Positions 57,513 to 59,288 of a DNA stretch of 59,288 nucleotides are shown in pieces. Location: positions 1-59,288 of the forward strand of contig JAFEBL010000018.1 of the NCBI GenBank assembly GCA_018242665.1, given 5' to 3'. Made by a program: the position numbers and the translations under genes. Origin of the DNA: Nitrospira sp. (GTDB taxonomy: Bacteria; Nitrospirota; Nitrospiria; Nitrospirales; Nitrospiraceae). Numbering within the stretch: the first letter of the stretch is position 1; each line of letters opens with the position of its first letter. The notes below the pieces were generated by a model, which ran no database searches, had not been told where the DNA came from, and saw only the letters and a list, made by a program, of their open reading frames with translations.

Positions 57513-58354
57513 CCTTCGCTGAGCGCATGTTGCGTATCGACCGGCGGATCATCTTCCTAGTGATCGGCCTCTGCACGCTCGTGCCGCTGCTGTTCCCGGT
57601 CGGATTGCCCATCAAGATTTCCTCTGAAGTACGCGGCGTCTACGACTATATCGAAGGGCTGCCCGAAGGATCGGTCTTTCTCCTGTCGTTGGATTTCGAT
57701 CCCGCATCCAAACCGGAACTCTATCCGCAAGCCATCTCGATTCTGCGTCACGCGTTCAAGAAAAATCTCCGTGTCGTGGCCATGACGCTCTGGGTATCCG
57801 GCACCGGTCTTGCCGATCAAATCCTGACACAAACGGCCAAGGAGGCGGGCAAGGAAAACGGGAAGGACTATGTGTTCCTCGGCTGGAGTCCCGGCGGCAG
57901 CGCCGTCATTCTCAACATGGGGCAGGACCTCTACAACGCCTTTCCCGCGGACTACGGCGGCAAAGCGACCAAAGGCTTGCCGGTGCTAGCCGGGGTGCAG
58001 AACCTGCGCGACGTCACCTATGCAGTCAGCCTGGGGGCGGGGAATCCCGGCGTCGAAGCCTGGTACGTGTTCGGCAAAGACAAATATAAGTTCGAACTCG
58101 GCGGCGGCTGCACCGGCGTCATCGCGCCGGGACTCTATCCGCTGTTACGCAGCGGGCAGATCAACGGCTTGATCGGCGGCCTGCGCGGGGCAGCCGAATA
58201 TGAAACCTTGATCGGCCAGAAGGGCAAAGCGGTGGCCGGCATGGATGCTCAATCGGCTACGCATTTGGCCATCATCGTGCTCGTCGCCATCTGCAACATC
58301 TTTTACTTCTCCTTGCGGCGGCAACAGCGCCGGCAGGACGGGATGGGGTCCTAG
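57509..58354 (+). CDS. Membrane-anchored alpha/beta protein of the MutL-like cluster
   Basis: A 281-residue protein: N-terminal TM (RIIFLVIGLCTLVPLLFPVG), a ~190-residue soluble alpha/beta domain (GSVFLLSLDFDPASKPELYPQ, NLRVVAMTLWVSGTGLADQI, YVFLGWSPGGSAVILNMGQD, KYKFELGGGCTGVIAPGLYP) and a C-terminal TM (HLAIIVLVAICNIFYFSL) with a basic tail RRQQRRQ. With both anchors spanning, the middle domain would face the periplasm. The GTG start overlaps the upstream stop. No family known to me. Confidence 0.7.
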   Translation: MTFAERMLRIDRRIIFLVIGLCTLVPLLFPVGLPIKISSEVRGVYDYIEGLPEGSVFLLSLDFDPASKPELYPQAISILRHAFKKNLRVVAMTLWVSGTGLADQILTQTAKEAGKENGKDYVFLGWSPGGSAVILNMGQDLYNAFPADYGGKATKGLPVLAGVQNLRDVTYAVSLGAGNPGVEAWYVFGKDKYKFELGGGCTGVIAPGLYPLLRSGQINGLIGGLRGAAEYETLIGQKGKAVAGMDAQSATHLAIIVLVAICNIFYFSLRRQQRRQDGMGS

Positions 58355-58359
58355 ACGCG

Positions 58360-59115
58360 ATGGAACTGTCTTTCAGTGTCATACTCGGTGCCTGGATCGC
58401 CACAGGCTTGACCCTCTTCATCCTGTCGTTCCTGTATGAGGACAATCCGCTGTTCAAGCTCGCCGAACATCTCTATGTCGGCGTCTCGCTCGGCTATACG
58501 ATCGTCAAGACCTACGACACGGTGGTGATGACCTTGATCGTGCGGCCGATCCTTGATAAGGGAGAATGGTCGCTGCTGATTCCGGTCGGCATCGGGATGC
58601 TCATGCTCACGCGTTATGTACCGAAGGCAGCCTGGCTGTCGCGCTACGCGTTTGCGTTCATCGTCGGCGTCGGAGCAGGGTTGGCGATCCCGCGGACCAT
58701 CTCGTCGTTCATTCTGAAACAGATCGAAGATACCGTGCGGCCGCTCCTGGGCATCGCGCCCGGCGGAGGTGTGACCTTCGACTATTCGCTGCTCAACCCG
58801 GCAAGCCACCTGAACGGCATCATCATCCTGATCGGGGTGGTGTCGGTGCTATTTTACTTCTTCTTCTCCGTGGAACATTCCGGACCGGGCAAGACCGTCG
58901 CGCGCGCGGGGATTCTGTTCCTCATGATTTCCTTCGGCGCGGCCTTTGGCTATACGGTCATGGCCCGCATGTCGCTCCTGATCGGCCGGCTGACCGACCT
59001 CATCGAATTCTCCGACGCCTCCTACGGGCGTCCCACGCTGTGGCTGGTGCTCCTGACCGTCGCCACCCTCATCATCCTCAGCCGACGAGGCAGCACCCAT
59101 CCGCCGAATCAGTAA
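58360..59115 (+). CDS. Seven-TM membrane protein of the MutL-like cluster
   Basis: A 251-residue polytopic protein with about seven hydrophobic segments (VILGAWIATGLTLFILSFLY, LYVGVSLGYTIVKTYDTVVM, LLIPVGIGMLMLTRYVP, FAFIVGVGAGLAIPRTI, IIILIGVVSVLFYFFFSV, AGILFLMISFGAAFGYTVM, WLVLLTVATLIILS). Its start follows the previous stop by 5 bp. It is the last gene before a 77-bp gap, and no clear terminator is seen. Function unknown; its role in the cluster is inferred from gene order. Confidence 0.7.
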   Translation: MELSFSVILGAWIATGLTLFILSFLYEDNPLFKLAEHLYVGVSLGYTIVKTYDTVVMTLIVRPILDKGEWSLLIPVGIGMLMLTRYVPKAAWLSRYAFAFIVGVGAGLAIPRTISSFILKQIEDTVRPLLGIAPGGGVTFDYSLLNPASHLNGIIILIGVVSVLFYFFFSVEHSGPGKTVARAGILFLMISFGAAFGYTVMARMSLLIGRLTDLIEFSDASYGRPTLWLVLLTVATLIILSRRGSTHPPNQ

Positions 59116-59192
59116 CGCTTAACTGGGCGGCTTGTTCAACATCCCGCCCCCTGTTGCGCCTGAGAAGTTTGCTCCGTTACAATGCCGCCACT

Positions 59193-59288
59193 ATGGAATC
59201 CACACCGACCATGACCGCCAAAGATCCCAAGCAGTATCCGCTGCTGCGCAATCTGCAATTTTCGCCGATCAAGGAAGGGGAGGAGCAG
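59193..59288 (+). CDS. Start of a gene, possibly MEMO family (window edge)
   Basis: The first 32 codons of an open frame run off the window. The piece YPLLRNLQFSPIKEGEEQ resembles the N-terminus of MEMO-like (AmmeMemoRadiSam B) proteins, which begin with a similar Pro-x-Leu-Arg segment before a conserved DPxG motif, but the diagnostic part is missing. A TACAAT lies 9 bp upstream (59178-59183) without a clear ribosome site; an internal ATG at 59211 is another possible start. Confidence 0.45.
   Translation, partial: MESTPTMTAKDPKQYPLLRNLQFSPIKEGEEQ

Overview
The window reads as a chromosomal segment of a Nitrospira-like bacterium (phylum Nitrospirota). This is inferred from gene content and order: an exosortase/exopolysaccharide locus of the XrtD type, a pst operon whose permeases carry long periplasmic insertions, and small lysine-rich secreted proteins. 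No 16S or marker gene is present to prove it. I see no tRNA, rRNA, prophage, insertion sequence or CRISPR array.

Region 1 (1-17.6 kb, all +) is a surface-polysaccharide locus. It holds a family-4 glycosyltransferase and two secreted paralogues that resemble GH56 hyaluronidases. Next come a VPLPA-CTERM sorted protein and its likely cognate exosortase XrtD (fused to EpsI), then a WecA-like initiating sugar-phosphate transferase. The locus ends with the export machinery: PrsT-like TPR lipoprotein, Wza-like export lipoprotein, outer-membrane beta-barrel, Wzz-like chain-length protein, tyrosine-kinase-like ATPase, ExeA-like ATPase and a response regulator.

Region 2 (17.6-36.3 kb) is a phosphate and polyphosphate island. 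It has a CHAD protein, SixA, and the operon pstS-pstC-pstA-pstB-phoU-ppx on the minus strand. It also has two response regulators, PsiE, a Porin_O_P porin followed by three lipoprotein genes, a second PstS, a CBS protein and a Pal/OmpA lipoprotein. Five promoter regions carry the same direct repeat, TTWACA-N5-DTAACA or close variants, which looks like a PhoB/PhoP box. No histidine kinase is present, and the PhoB-like regulator has lost most receiver active-site residues.

Region 3 (36.3-52 kb) is mixed. It includes a 1230-residue DUF255-aldo/keto reductase fusion, a small triple-repeat secreted protein, a Cys-rich protein, an HD-GYP protein and a HEAT-repeat protein that appear to share an N-terminal domain. 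It also has an SGNH hydrolase with a thioredoxin, zwf and gnd, a nucleotidyltransferase, threonine aldolase and a nucleotide-transporter-like membrane protein.

Region 4 (52-59.1 kb, +) is the most intriguing. A near-consensus sigma-70 promoter precedes seven tightly packed genes: a small protein, a MutL/GlmL-like actin-fold ATPase, a soluble barrel-rich protein and four membrane proteins, with no glutamate mutase subunits. It looks like an uncharacterised membrane-associated complex. The window ends inside the first codons of a possible MEMO-family gene.
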